From DQWO01 sp964478545 (lineage in GTDB: Bacteria > Desulfobacterota > Anaeroferrophillalia > Anaeroferrophillales > Anaeroferrophillaceae), in the NCBI GenBank assembly GCA_964478545.1, contig CAYZIS010000008.1, positions 1-64,000 of the forward strand: 64,000 nt of DNA. The letters are read 5' to 3'. A program made the position numbers and the translations under genes. The notes beneath the pieces are model-generated. The model saw nothing but the letters and a program-made list of their open reading frames with translations. It was not told the origin of the DNA and did no database searches. Below are positions 32,554-43,300 of the stretch, in pieces. Position 1 is the stretch's first letter, and every line of letters starts with the position of its first letter.

Positions 32554-35499
32554 ATGACCACGACCCCACTGAAGATCGGCCAATCACTGCATGGTTTTAC
32601 CGTTGAACGGCTGGAGAATATTGACGAATTACGCTCTCGGGCAGCTGTCCTTACCCACGACCGTACCGGTGCCAGGCTTATCCACCTGATCAACGATGAT
32701 CCCAACAACCTGTTTTGTATCGGCTTCCGCACCCCGGTGCATGACAATACCGGCGTACCCCACATCCTGGAGCACTCGGTGCTTTCCGGCTCCCGCAAGT
32801 TTCCGCTGAAGGACCCATTCAAAGAACTGCTGAAAGGCTCCCTCCAAACCTTTCTCAATGCCATGACCTACCCGGATAAAACCCTCTACCCGGTTTCCAG
32901 CCAGGTTGAGGTGGATTTTTACAACCTGGTCAATGTCTACTGCGACGCGGTTTTTCATCCCCTGCTGACCAAAGAAACCTTTTACCAGGAAGGCTGGCAT
33001 TTTGATCTGCCGTCTGCCAGCGACCCCATCAGTATTAAGGGCATCGTCTACAACGAAATGAAGGGAGTATTTTCTGATTTTCACAGTCATGTGGTCCGTA
33101 AAACCATGGGGGAATTTTTCCCGGACACCACCTATTACTATGAAAGCGGCGGTGAGCCGGAGCATATCACCGACCTTACCTACGAACAGTTCCGTGCCTT
33201 CCACCAGGCTTATTATCACCCTTCCAATGCGTTCATTTTTCTCTATGGCAATCTGCCGACCGAAAAAAGCCTGGAATTCCTGCAGGATAATTATCTGGCG
33301 GCGTTCGACCACCGTGAAGTAGATGCCGAAATCAAGCTGCAGCCACACTGGTCGGAACCAAAGGAAATAACCATTACCGCCCCGGCAGCCAAAGAAGATG
33401 ACGGCACTGCCAGTGTCATTCTTGCCTGGTTATTCGGGCCGGCCACCGATCCCCTGAACGCCCTGCTGGGCCGAATTCTCTCCCGCTACCTGGTCGGCAC
33501 CCAAAGTTCTCCTCTGCGCCGGGCCTTAATCGATTCAGGCCTGGGGGAGGATCTGGATGACATGACCGGTTTTGAAACAGAGCTTATCCAAACTTTTTTT
33601 GCCGTCGGCCTGCGGAAAACCCGGCCGGAACATGCCCGGGAAATCAGCCGGCTGGTCACCGCTACCCTGGAAAATGAAATCAGTTCCGGCATGAATGAAA
33701 AGCTCCTTGAAGGTGCCATCCGCAGAACTGAATTTCAGTTGCGGGAAATTGCTGACAGTGGCCATTACCCCTACAACCTGATGCTCGCCGACCGCTGTTA
33801 CCGCTCCTGGATTTATGGTGGCGACCCCCTGGCCCACTTGTGTTTCGAGGCTCCCCTGCAACAGATAAAAGACGAAAAAACCCAAGGAACCACTTTTTTC
33901 TGCCAGCAGCTGCAAAAATTATTGTTGGATAATTCTCACCACCTGATATCAGTAGTCACCGCCTCGGCAAAAATGGGGGAAGAGCTGGGAGAACAAACCG
34001 CCAGACAGGCAGCAAAGCTGACGCAGGATTTTGGCCCGGAAGAAAGACAATTTTATCTGCAATTAACCGAAAATCTCAAGCAACGGCAGGCTACCCCACC
34101 AACTCCCGAAGCCCTGGCCACCCTGCCGAAACTGGACAAGGATGACCTGCCGACTGAAAATAAGCTGACGCCAACCGATTACACCACCCTGACCGGCGTT
34201 CCCTGGTACCGCCACCCGTTATTTACCGCCGGCATTGTCTACCTTGACTTAGGGTTTGAACTGAACAATTTGCCGGAAACATTACTGCCCTATCTGCCCC
34301 TCTATACCCAACTCATCAGTCGCTGCGGCGCCGCCGGTTATAACTATGAGGAAATGGCCACCCGCATCTCGCTTAGCACCGGCGGGATCGGCTGTTCACA
34401 ATTATGTATACGCCATCGGGAAAAACCGGACGAGCTGGTTTTTAAAGCTTTTTTCCATGGCAAGGCCCTGCCGGAACGATTTAATGAATTGACGGACATC
34501 TTCCGCGACCTTTTTATGGAGCCAAAGCTGGAAAACCCCAAGTTGATAAAAGATATTCTGCTGGAAATGCGCAATGACCTGCAGGCGGCGGTACTGGGCA
34601 GCGGCCATCATTTTGCGGTCTCCCAGGCAGCCGCCCGGCTGTGTAAATCAGCCGCCATTGAAGAAAAGCTCGGGGGAATTTCCCAGTTGCGGTTTCTTGA
34701 TCAACTGCTGAAAAAAGAGGAGTTTGCCGCCATTGGCTCCCTGATGGTCAGCCTGCACCAACAACTGATCAACCGTAACGGCTGTCTTGTTTCCATGACC
34801 AATGACCAACCACAGACATATGAAAAGATGCTGTCCGAACTGCTGCAGGAACTGCCCGCCAACCCTCTTGAACCGGCCCTAAGCGAATTTATTACCTCTG
34901 AAGACCGGTCAATCAGGGCAATTGAGATCAGCTCTTCGGTCAACTATGTAGCCCAATCATGGAAAATCAACGACGGATCAGCTGCGGATATAGGCATCCT
35001 GAGCCTGCTGGCCCGCAACCTGTCAACCGGACTTCTCTGGGATAAAATCAGGGTCGAAGGTGGCGCTTACGGTGGCATGGCCATGGCTTCCGGATCACAT
35101 CCGGTATTTTCCTGTGCCTCCTACCGTGACCCCAATCTGCAGCGAACCCTGGAGACTTTTTCCACCAGCCTGAAAACCCTGGCCGCGGGAATCAGCACCG
35201 TTGAAGTTGACCAGAACATCATCGGCAGTATCGGCAGCATTGATGCCCCGAAAAGCCCGCACAGCAAGGGATTTAGCGAAACTATTGCTTTAGTCAGCGG
35301 CCGCTCAGCCGCTTACCGCCAGCAGATCAGGGAAGCCATCCTGAAAGGGACCCCCGACCAATTAAGCCAAAAAGCCCGTCAGTTGCTGGAAGAAATTCAG
35401 ACAGCCATCACTGTTTTAGGCAGCACAACAGCTTTTGACCAAGCGGAATCGGAAGGTTTGGCACTGGAACGTCAGCCATTGCTACAGGCCAATGAGTAA
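32554..35499 (+). CDS. M16C-family zinc metallopeptidase (presequence protease-like)
   Basis: 981-residue peptidase with the inverted zinc motif HILEH at residues 70-74 and a distal Glu about 77 residues later (EMKGVFSD region), followed by the two-half, four-domain layout of PreP/falcilysin-type M16C enzymes. It probably degrades peptides of signal-peptide size in the cytoplasm or periplasm. No signal peptide is seen, so cytoplasm is likelier. I chose the ATG at 32554 because homology starts at its second residue onward and AAAGGA lies upstream; a longer frame from 32467 runs through repeat-like sequence. The remains of a sirtuin gene follow immediately. Confidence 0.93.
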   Translation: MTTTPLKIGQSLHGFTVERLENIDELRSRAAVLTHDRTGARLIHLINDDPNNLFCIGFRTPVHDNTGVPHILEHSVLSGSRKFPLKDPFKELLKGSLQTFLNAMTYPDKTLYPVSSQVEVDFYNLVNVYCDAVFHPLLTKETFYQEGWHFDLPSASDPISIKGIVYNEMKGVFSDFHSHVVRKTMGEFFPDTTYYYESGGEPEHITDLTYEQFRAFHQAYYHPSNAFIFLYGNLPTEKSLEFLQDNYLAAFDHREVDAEIKLQPHWSEPKEITITAPAAKEDDGTASVILAWLFGPATDPLNALLGRILSRYLVGTQSSPLRRALIDSGLGEDLDDMTGFETELIQTFFAVGLRKTRPEHAREISRLVTATLENEISSGMNEKLLEGAIRRTEFQLREIADSGHYPYNLMLADRCYRSWIYGGDPLAHLCFEAPLQQIKDEKTQGTTFFCQQLQKLLLDNSHHLISVVTASAKMGEELGEQTARQAAKLTQDFGPEERQFYLQLTENLKQRQATPPTPEALATLPKLDKDDLPTENKLTPTDYTTLTGVPWYRHPLFTAGIVYLDLGFELNNLPETLLPYLPLYTQLISRCGAAGYNYEEMATRISLSTGGIGCSQLCIRHREKPDELVFKAFFHGKALPERFNELTDIFRDLFMEPKLENPKLIKDILLEMRNDLQAAVLGSGHHFAVSQAAARLCKSAAIEEKLGGISQLRFLDQLLKKEEFAAIGSLMVSLHQQLINRNGCLVSMTNDQPQTYEKMLSELLQELPANPLEPALSEFITSEDRSIRAIEISSSVNYVAQSWKINDGSAADIGILSLLARNLSTGLLWDKIRVEGGAYGGMAMASGSHPVFSCASYRDPNLQRTLETFSTSLKTLAAGISTVEVDQNIIGSIGSIDAPKSPHSKGFSETIALVSGRSAAYRQQIREAILKGTPDQLSQKARQLLEEIQTAITVLGSTTAFDQAESEGLALERQPLLQANE

Positions 35500-35512
35500 G
35501 AAGGAACAACCC

Positions 35513-35602
35513 GTGAATTATGATCAACACCTGGTTTTTTTCACCGGGGCCGGGATGTCGATGGAAAGCGGCATCCCACCTCTTTTCAGCCGATCCGCAT
35601 AA
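35513..35602 (+). pseudogene. 5' remnant of a SIR2-family NAD-dependent deacylase gene
   Basis: A GTG start with AAGGA upstream, 11 bases after the M16C stop, opens MNYDQHLVFFTGAGMSMESG then IP, the unmistakable NAD-binding N-terminus of sirtuins. Homology stops at about 35572 and the frame ends at 35600-35602, inside the end of the convergent lptF gene. The remaining 200 or more residues are lost. The intact start suggests a former M16C-sirtuin operon cut by a deletion ending next to lptF. Confidence 0.82.
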
Positions 35603-36761
35603 ATGCTGCCAGCCGGCGAACCAGGAGGTTAATCCTTTTGACCCCGGTCAATTCGATCTCCTGTTGTTTCTTCCAGAACAAAAACCCGCCCAGGGCTGCA
35701 AAAACAACATTGGCCAGCCACAGGGCTGGTAGCTGCAAAGGACCGCCTTTTTCTCCGATGGCCTGGCCGAAAGAAAACAATATGTAATAGACCAGCAGCA
35801 AAAACAAGGCAAAAACCAGACCGCGGAAACGGCCCGAAGTACGCGCCGGCTCCAGGGCCAGAGGAATACCAATCAAGGCAAAAACCAGACACGAAAAGGA
35901 CATGGAGATCCGTTTGTGCAGACTGTTGCGAACCCTGCTGGCATCTTTTCCCTGATTTTCTAGGACCTGAATTTTCTGCCGCAGTTCCCCCAGGGTCAGG
36001 GAACGGTTGCGAGTTCTCTTTTTTTTATCCCCCTGTCCCAGTAGTGCGTCCAGGTCAAGGTTAATTTTATATTCTTTAAAATCCGTCAATTGGTAACTGT
36101 TCTTTCCGGCCTCATAACCGTGGATAGTCCCCTGCTGGAACAGGAAAAAAAGATTGCCCTCCTCCTGATCAGGGATAATCAGGCCCTCCCGGGCAGTTAT
36201 GGTATATTGCCGTTCCCCCTCCCGCTGGTCAAAGATCACCACTCCCTTTATCATCCCGGTTTCCTGATCAATCTCATCCACATAGATCCCCAAACCCTTA
36301 ATTCCCAGGCTCAGGGCATGGGGGCGCAAGGCCAGCACTGTTTTATTTTTCAAAATATCAAGAGTGATACTCTGAATTTTTTTTAAGCCCTGGGGAACCA
36401 GCCAGATTTCCAGCATCAGGACAATACAGGTACAGAACACAGCCATAAGCAGCACCGGCGGCAGAAAGTCGCGGGGACTGATACCCAATGCTTTCATGGC
36501 CGTAATTTCACCATCGGAGCCCATCCTTCCCAAGCCCACCATCAGGGAGAAAAAAAAGGCCATAGGAATTGCCATGGTCAATAGATAGGGAACCATGGCC
36601 AATATCAGGCTCAGCATATCAGTCAACCTGACACCCCGGGCAATGACCATTTCAGCCATTTTGTACAAATTCCCGAGCAGGAGAACAAAAATCAGCACCG
36701 TCAGGGTCAGCAAAAAAGGGACCATGATTTCCTGGCTGAGATAACGTCGGATAATCTGCAT
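35586..36761 (-). CDS. lptF: LPS export permease LptF/LptG family
   Basis: 391-residue inner-membrane protein of the LptF/LptG (YjgP/YjgQ) family, the permease that extracts lipopolysaccharide for the Lpt bridge. It opens IIRRYLSQEIMVPFLLTLTV and has three N-terminal helices, a periplasmic beta-jellyroll region (about 130-260), and three C-terminal helices after LHKRISMSFSCLVFALIGIPLAL. The N-terminal type (R-Y-L-x-x-E) fits LptF better than LptG. It starts 3 bases after radC's stop in the mscS-radC-lptF run. Its 3' end meets the sirtuin remnant, and the last residues (VRRLAAFMRIG) could be altered by that deletion. Confidence 0.9.
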   Translation of the reverse strand: MQIIRRYLSQEIMVPFLLTLTVLIFVLLLGNLYKMAEMVIARGVRLTDMLSLILAMVPYLLTMAIPMAFFFSLMVGLGRMGSDGEITAMKALGISPRDFLPPVLLMAVFCTCIVLMLEIWLVPQGLKKIQSITLDILKNKTVLALRPHALSLGIKGLGIYVDEIDQETGMIKGVVIFDQREGERQYTITAREGLIIPDQEEGNLFFLFQQGTIHGYEAGKNSYQLTDFKEYKINLDLDALLGQGDKKKRTRNRSLTLGELRQKIQVLENQGKDASRVRNSLHKRISMSFSCLVFALIGIPLALEPARTSGRFRGLVFALFLLLVYYILFSFGQAIGEKGGPLQLPALWLANVVFAALGGFLFWKKQQEIELTGVKRINLLVRRLAAFMRIG

Positions 36762-36764
36762 ACT

Positions 36765-37466
36765 TCAGATATGCCCTTCTTCCTGCAGGCTGACAACTTT
36801 TGAACCGGCAACAATAAGATGGTCAAGCAGTCGCAAACCCAGGGAGGTAGCGGCTCGCTGCAATTCCCTGGTAATAGCCAGGTCATCAGCGGAAGGTCTG
36901 GTACTGCCACCCGGGTGATTATGGGCGACAATGACGGCTGCAGCCTTATGGTATAATGCCCGTTCCATCACCGTCCGGGGATACACCGCACTCATGGAAA
37001 CGGTACCACGATGGATAGTTTCCGCGGCCAATACGTGGTGCTGGTTATCCAGAAAAATGGCAAAAAAATGCTCATCCGCCAAACCTTCCAGGTGACTGCG
37101 GCATAACTCCCCAGCTTGCGCAGGTGAAGTAATGGAATCCCTGGCGATACTATCCTGGTTCAAATAACGGGGAATCAATGACCGGCTGAAAACAATCAAG
37201 GCTGCCGCATGCATACCGATACCATCAATTTCCACCAACTTCTCCAGCGGCGCGTCCAAAACCCCTTTCAAAGAAGAAAACTGTTCAAGCAGCTTTTTGG
37301 CCAGAGGCTTAACATCCCGACGAGGCAAGGCGTAGGTCAGCAGCAGTTCCAGCACTTCATAGTCAGCCAGGCTCTGAAGGCCATGTTCCACCAAACGCTG
37401 CTTCAAACGCTGGCGATGACCGGCCATCCACCGCCGGCTGTCAGCTGTGTTTTCTTTTGTCACCAT
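36765..37466 (-). CDS. radC: RadC family JAB-domain protein
   Basis: 233 residues: a helix-hairpin-helix type N-terminal part (IDGIGMHAAALI) and a C-terminal JAMM/JAB metal site with HNHPGGSTRPSADD plus a catalytic Glu near AETIHRG. Despite the name, a direct repair role is not established, and RadC-like proteins are often in accessory settings. It overlaps the mscS-like gene by 26 bases upstream and is followed 3 bases later by lptF. Confidence 0.93.
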   Translation of the reverse strand: MVTKENTADSRRWMAGHRQRLKQRLVEHGLQSLADYEVLELLLTYALPRRDVKPLAKKLLEQFSSLKGVLDAPLEKLVEIDGIGMHAAALIVFSRSLIPRYLNQDSIARDSITSPAQAGELCRSHLEGLADEHFFAIFLDNQHHVLAAETIHRGTVSMSAVYPRTVMERALYHKAAAVIVAHNHPGGSTRPSADDLAITRELQRAATSLGLRLLDHLIVAGSKVVSLQEEGHI

Positions 37467-38652
37467 TATCAGCCTGCGGTGCTTTCGAGGTTACAGATCC
37501 TCCTGCTGTTTCCGGATAACTGTCATAGGGCATGAGCGGAGATGAAGCTGCGGTATTTTTCACCAGACGGCCATCAGCCAGGCTGACCACCTGGGTGGGA
37601 AAGGCAAAAGCCACTCCCAGGCGGGTGAAAATACCCTGGATTTCATAGAGAATGTCATTCCCGTAATTGAGTGAAGCCGCCCAGTCAGGCAGGGTAACTT
37701 TGAACCAGACCCTGACCACCTTGGAATAGCTGTCCAACCGGTCCAGATATATCCAGCAGCTTTCCCTAACCACTTCCGGCCGGGCAAACACAAAAGTTTT
37801 CAGCTCTTCGATCAACTTCTGGACCTGCTGACGGTCCGTATCATAAGGAATATCAAGATCCCATTTATAAATAAACTGGCGACGGCCGTAATAGTTTTTC
37901 ACTTCGCCGGTCATAAATTTAGTATTGGGAATGGAAACGGTGGTCATATCGGCGAACAGTTCCAGATAGGTACGAAAATAACCAATCCTTTTTACCGTCC
38001 CTGACCAACCACCAAAAGTGATAAAGTGCCCCTCATCAAAAATTCCGGTGGCATAAATATAGAGGCGACCGACAAAGTTGCTCAATGGTTCTTTGACTGC
38101 CAGGGCAACAGCTATGCCACCAACTCCCAGAGAAGTCCATATCACTTTCAAATCAAGGCCAAGATTCGATAAAATGGTCAGAGCACCGATAACTCCGACA
38201 ACCGGAAAAACCAGTTCCTTAACCTGATTCCCCAGCCGCTGGACCTCGTCACATTTTTCCTGGCTCATGTCTGTGCGGCTGCTTGCCCGCCCAATCCAGT
38301 AGTCTGTCAGATGGCGCAAAAAAAGAATAAGCATCTGAAAAAGCAGGAACAGCAGAACAGCAATTAATATTTTCTCGATCAGTTGATTAATATTGGGGGG
38401 CAGATCGAGAATGTTTTTGCCCATGAAAATGCCGATAACAATAAAAATAGGGATAATCGGCTGCCTAACCCGTTCAAAAATCAGGTCATCAACACTAGAG
38501 CTGGTTTTTTTCACCAGCCGGCCGACAGATTTTCCCAGGAGAGAATAAACAACCAGGCCAACAATCACCACCAGGAAAAAAATTCCGATAGCCAGCAGTA
38601 ATCGCTCCCATGATTCCCCGGTACTTATTTGCTGCCAGAAATTCCGGATCAT
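37441..38652 (-). CDS. MscS-family mechanosensitive channel
   Basis: 403-residue small-conductance mechanosensitive channel. About four to five N-terminal helices are followed by the pore helix (WTSLGVGGIAVALAVKEPLSNFVGRLYIYATGIFDEGHFI, around 170-210) and the cytoplasmic beta domain (GTVKRIGYFRTYLELFADMTTVSIPNTKFM). It releases solutes under hypo-osmotic shock (family knowledge). The C-terminal 35 residues are polar and low in complexity. It is the first gene of mscS-radC-lptF. Confidence 0.92.
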   Translation of the reverse strand: MIRNFWQQISTGESWERLLLAIGIFFLVVIVGLVVYSLLGKSVGRLVKKTSSSVDDLIFERVRQPIIPIFIVIGIFMGKNILDLPPNINQLIEKILIAVLLFLLFQMLILFLRHLTDYWIGRASSRTDMSQEKCDEVQRLGNQVKELVFPVVGVIGALTILSNLGLDLKVIWTSLGVGGIAVALAVKEPLSNFVGRLYIYATGIFDEGHFITFGGWSGTVKRIGYFRTYLELFADMTTVSIPNTKFMTGEVKNYYGRRQFIYKWDLDIPYDTDRQQVQKLIEELKTFVFARPEVVRESCWIYLDRLDSYSKVVRVWFKVTLPDWAASLNYGNDILYEIQGIFTRLGVAFAFPTQVVSLADGRLVKNTAASSPLMPYDSYPETAGGSVTSKAPQADNGDKRKHS

Positions 38653-38774
38653 CTTTTTTACCCCCTAAACCGGCGTAGCCGAAACCAACCAGGTTCTAAA
38701 AAATTTATCTTCTCACGAAGTTCACAGAGTCCGCAAAGAATACACTCCCTCACAAAAGGTAATTACGTTGGTTC

Positions 38775-38882
38775 GCTTCGCCCTGCTTCGCAAGGGGTCA
38801 CATCTTGACAAAGGCTCTTAAAAATCAGCAATAAAAGCGAATATCACCATACGCCTTCGTCAAGAAATGATCCCAATCCCGA
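38775..38882. repeat. dispersed repeat, TCTTGACAAAGGC family, copy 1
   Basis: About 105 bases shared with 51108-51215: GCTTCGCCCT, GGGGTCACATCTTGACAAAG, ACGCCTTCGTCAAGAAAT and CCCAATCCCG. TCTTGACAAAGGC and GCCTTCGTCAAGA are inverted, so the unit forms a hairpin. Confidence 0.78.
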
Positions 38883-38906
38883 CAGGTTAAAAAATCTAGA
38901 TTTTTT

Positions 38907-39155
38907 CAGTAGTGTCCGGTTAGAAACTTGCGTATGATTAACGGTCGCTGATTTCAGCGCTTTTTGGCGCTCGATAGTCTGCTTTTCCAATAGCTCATGG
39001 CGCTAAAATTGACAAACTCGCCCTTTCGGGCTCAAACATATCAATTTTTACGCTCTATTCGCTGGGAAAAGCAACGACATCTCACGATGTCGCGCTTGAA
39101 ACAGCACCGGTTAACAACACCACCCACTACGCAAAAAGCAAACCGGGCAACGCTG
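38907..39155. mobile_element. MITE-like element A, copy 2 (249 bp)
   Basis: Begins CAGTAGTGTCCGGTTAGAAA and ends ACCGGGCAACGCTG, a decayed version of the inverted end seen in copy 1 (23982-24248). The two copies share GATTTCAGCGCTTTTTGGC (with one change), CTGCTTTTCCA, CTCGCCCTTT, GGGAAAAGCA and TGTCGCGCTTGAAACAGCAC in the same order. It also folds back on itself. Confidence 0.78.
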
Positions 39156-39318
39156 AAATTTTTTAATCCTTATATCAGAATTCCAGGGACTCATTATCCC
39201 TCTTGATTTTTCTATCAATCAGCACTAAAATAGAGAAGATTTAATCACAATTACTGTTGCGCAGACAAAAGTCTGAATTATATACATATTTCATTCTCAT
39301 ATACAAAAAGGAGTTACC

Positions 39319-40104
39319 ATGAAAATCGCCATATCCGGTAAAGGCGGAGTTGGAAAAACCACTCTCGCCGGCACCCTGGCCCGTTTGATGGCCGACCAGA
39401 ATGAAAAAGTGCTGGCCATTGATGCCGACCCTGATGCCAACCTGGCCTCTGCCATTGGCTTCACCATCAAAGAAGTTGAAAATGTCACCCCGCTGGCGCA
39501 GATGACCGAAGAAATTGAATCCCGTACCGGTGCCAAAAAAGGAACTTTCGGCGCGATTTTCAAACTTAACCCCCAGGTTGATGATATTCCGGAAAAATTC
39601 AGCCTTTTAAAAGACAATATCAAGTTGCTGATTCTGGGAACCATTCCCGAAGGCGGCGGTGGCTGTTACTGCCCGGAAAGTGTCCTGCTCAAGTACCTGC
39701 TCCGCCATATTTTCCTGCAAAGGGATGAAAGCATTATCCTTGACATGGAAGCCGGGCTTGAACACCTGGGCCGCGGTTCCACCCGAGGTATTGATGCCTT
39801 TATAGTTGTCGTAGAACCGGGAACCCGCAGTCTCCAGACAGCACGCCAGGTAAAAAAACTGGCCGCTGATCTTGGCATAAAGCAGGTTTATGTGGTCGGC
39901 AACAAGATCCATACCCCGGAAGACCTGCAATTTATCGAGGACAATCTGGATGACATGATTATCCTCGGAAGTATTGGCTACGATTTGGCTATCGTTGCCG
40001 CTGACCGCCGGGACGAAGCTCCTTACGATGTCAACCCGGAAGTGGTCAAAAATGTTAAAAAAATTTATGACAATCTCTGCAGTCAGCTTGGCGGTAATAT
40101 CTAA
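39319..40104 (+). CDS. cooC: CooC-type ATPase, nickel insertion into CO dehydrogenase
   Basis: 261-residue MinD-like P-loop ATPase. Deviant Walker A GKGGVGKTT is at 7-15, the switch I region DADPDANLA at 35-43, and a CxC metal-binding motif (GGGGCYCPES, Cys116 and Cys118) matches the CooC dimer-interface cysteines. Next comes DMEAGLEHLGRG, the CooC/AcsF hallmark. It supplies Ni to CO dehydrogenase/acetyl-CoA synthase (family knowledge), so the organism probably encodes those enzymes elsewhere. It has a good AGGAG site and stands alone, with no CODH gene nearby. Confidence 0.92.
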   Translation: MKIAISGKGGVGKTTLAGTLARLMADQNEKVLAIDADPDANLASAIGFTIKEVENVTPLAQMTEEIESRTGAKKGTFGAIFKLNPQVDDIPEKFSLLKDNIKLLILGTIPEGGGGCYCPESVLLKYLLRHIFLQRDESIILDMEAGLEHLGRGSTRGIDAFIVVVEPGTRSLQTARQVKKLAADLGIKQVYVVGNKIHTPEDLQFIEDNLDDMIILGSIGYDLAIVAADRRDEAPYDVNPEVVKNVKKIYDNLCSQLGGNI

Positions 40105-40151
40105 CGCGGACCGCGCCCACAACCCAAAACAAATTTACCGGCAGCGGTGGC

Positions 40152-40394
40152 TTATTTTTTCTTGTTTTTGCAGGCCTTACTGCAAAAATATTCAGTCCGC
40201 CCCTGAACATGGCGGGTGACAGCTTCATTTTCCGGCACATACAAGCCACAGTTCTCACATTTCACCATCTTGCCACTGTTGGTCTGCGGCACCTTATCAG
40301 CAGGTTTTTGCCCGGTGTGGGGACCTGAAAGAATACCGCTGAAAAGCCGATAGACAAGATAGATCAGGAAACCAAATATTACTAAGCGAATCAT
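40152..40394 (-). CDS. small membrane-anchored zinc-ribbon protein (PP0621-like)
   Basis: 80 residues: one N-terminal transmembrane helix (LVIFGFLIYLVYRLFSGIL), a polar linker, then a metal-binding CENCGLYVPENEAV...YFCSKACKNKKK segment with two Cys pairs. It matches the PP0621 type of small uncharacterised protein. It overlaps the AsmA-like gene by 4 bases and is the last gene of the comF-asmA run. Confidence 0.82.
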   Translation of the reverse strand: MIRLVIFGFLIYLVYRLFSGILSGPHTGQKPADKVPQTNSGKMVKCENCGLYVPENEAVTRHVQGRTEYFCSKACKNKKK

Positions 40395-43300
40395 GGTTTT
40401 TTATCCTCAGTGGTTCCGGATACACCCGGGGTTGCCGGAATCTCCTTTTTTTCTGGTAAGAATATTTTTCCGGGCCAGCTTAACACCCGCACCGGAGTCG
40501 TAATCAATCGTTTCAAAATCCCGCCGGTTTTCCCCACCAGGCCACGTATGGGAATCGCCGCAACGGTAGTTTTTCCAAAAGGACCCCGCACGGAAAAGCG
40601 CATGACAATAAAGGTTTTTCCCTCTCCGGTGACAATATAACCCACTATCGGGACAGCAGCAATAACTTTATCGATGGTCTGTAATGGCTGAATTCCCACC
40701 TCCATATCCACCTGACGTTCCGGCAAAAAGATCGTTCCCCCAGTTGAGATATTGACTGCCGGCCCTTTGAGCAGCAGATCATCTGTCTGAATATCTCCAT
40801 CCACAAACGTAAAACTGCCATCCAGAGTATCATAGGGAACACCTTTGCTCAAATCCGGAAGGTGAAAGGTCAATAACTGGTAAACATTCAGCAGGGAGGC
40901 GATATTAGCAAGTACCGGAAACCGTTTCAGCCGGCCTTTGACAAAGGAAAAATCTGCTTTGCCATTCAGGCTGCGGCTCCAGCTTTCGGCATCATTGCCA
41001 TTCCATTTCAACCCCACATTCAACGTCCCCCCGCCTTCAAAGGGTAAGCTTTCCTCAGAATATAAAGACAAAGATTGATTGAAGTGGGCCAGATTAATCT
41101 GCTGCAGGTCAACCATTAAAGAAAATAAATCCTGATCCAGATCCCAAGATCCATTTAATTTACCCTTGCCTTCCCATAAGGAGCCGTTCAATGGTTTGAT
41201 TTCCATGCGGTTTCCGCTGACCGCTCCCTGACAATTCAAATCATCTATTTCCATACTCCGGCCAACAAAGCGGCCAATGCTGCTCGAAAAGGAAATTTCC
41301 TGACCTAATAAATAATGCCGATATTGAGATAACCGGGACGTTAATGGTGATTTTTTTTTCAGCGGCAGGGGGAAATCAGCCAGCAAAAATTGTCCGGAAA
41401 CCTGGCGAAGCGATCCATGGAAATTCCCCTGTGAATCAACCCGCAACCGGCCATTGAGGGAAAAATCTGAATCCCCCTTAAAAAAGGACAGCTGTTCAAG
41501 CTGAATGACCGTATCTTCCGGAAACTCAAGCGGAAAATATTTTCCGGCCTTCAAATTCCACCAGTTTTCTCCTGGAGATACCTCATCACCTGCAGCCCCA
41601 GAAGAGTTTTCCGGCCACCGGAACAATAGTTTGAGCGCCGTATCTCTGAACGGCAACGGTATCCCAGATACTGTTTTTTCTCCTTTTTCAGCTGCAGCCG
41701 CTGTTCCTGCTGCCAGAAAATCATCAGGATCCAGAAAATCCGACTCACCGGTTAATTCAACTTGGAAGAATTCACCATCGGCAGTGAAATTTCCTGATAA
41801 TTTCAGGTCTGAACTGCCACTGTGACAGGAAAAATCACGTATTATAAACGATCGTCCGCGACAATCAGCCACCAGGGTTACATCATCCAGATCATGAGAC
41901 CACCAAGGCAGGGAAACTGCCAAATGTCGCAAATCAAGCTGACCATCCACCCGCATAGATGAAGGATCATGGGGAAATCCACTAACTTTGAGGTCGAAAG
42001 ACGACGGCTGGGCAGTTGAACCGGCAGCTGCAGCCACGGACTTTACCTTAATACGGGGAATAATGGAAAAATCCTCCGGGCGAACGGCGGTGGAACGTAA
42101 GGAAATATCCAGCTTTAATTGCTGTGGATCACGGTAATCAGCAATCCTGCCGGCAAGGGTTATCGGCGAATTACCTACCATAGCAGAAAAATTCTGTAAC
42201 TCCAGGAACCGGGAAGAGCAATGGAACTCACCGGAAACCTTCTTCAGCGGCCGGCCGATATCCGGATGCCGAATCGCAAGATTTTTGGCAGTCCCATCCA
42301 GTTGCCAGGTCAGATCCGTTTCAGGCAAAAGATTGCCATCAAGACGCAAGCTACCGGCAAATCCACCACTGAGCTGCTGGCAATCAGCCAGGACGGCTGC
42401 CAGTTTCGGCAACCGCTGCCCCAGTATTGCAGCACCTATAACTTTGAAGTCTTCACTTAGTTGCGTTTCATCAGGCAGAGGCAAAGTAAGCACAAAATTA
42501 TCCACCAGCGTCAAATGGGATTCATGATGCCAGCTGGTAAGGGAGCCGTTTAATCGCTGCTGCAAAAAAGGCGGCATATCGCAGTGGAGGTCGACAAAAT
42601 CTATTTTTTCACCCGTGACAGCCAGGTTACCGGTAAGATTCTGCCAGCGCCCGGGCACTCCGGCGGTTTTAAGGGATGCCCCGGACAACCCCAGGCTGCC
42701 ACCGATCAATTCCGCTTTTATGGGTTGGCGAGCTATTCCGGCAATCTCAGTATAATGACCATCGAGATAAGCATCGCTAAGCTTCACCATTCCCCGGGGA
42801 ACTTGTTCCTGCCAGAACTTCATAAACTGCTGCGGCATAATTTTAACCGGCAGGTAGCGATATATTCTCTCTAAGTCAAACTGATTGCTGGAAACCCTGG
42901 CTCTTATCCGTCCCTGACGACCCCGACGGATATCCTCCAGAAAACAACTCCCTGAAAGGCTGAAATCATCAGAGTCAATCCTGAATTCCGGAATATCAAT
43001 GGTATTATAATTTTTCCCCAGGCTGAAGCGATAGGAAATTGCCAGGTTCCTGATGGGCAGGCGGGCGGCAAAAACCCTTTGGTAATCCAGGTCGGCATCA
43101 GCCAGAATAATATTTCCCCGGGAGGTGAAATGGCCCAGCAGGTCACCCTGATAGCTGCCATCCACCGAAACCAGACCTCCCACATGGCGCATGGGTACGT
43201 ACTTCTGGTAGTAAGGCCAGTATTGATCACCATCCAGATTCTGTCCATGAACCTGGCAATCCAGCTGTATTCCAACCCAATCCAAGGGCCAGGAAAGACC

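Larger units (their letters stand above)
38653..39318. other. repeat-rich intergenic region
   Basis: 666 bases without a gene. Contents in order: CACGAAG/CACAGAG-like scraps (38713-38750), a copy of the GGGGTCACATCTTGACAAAGGC repeat (38775-38882), the palindrome AAAAAATCTAGATTTTTT (38889-38906), MITE-like element A copy 2 (38907-39155), and a solo end of the 90-bp MITE (39169-39186). The last 80 bases lead into cooC with a good AGGAG site. Confidence 0.6.
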
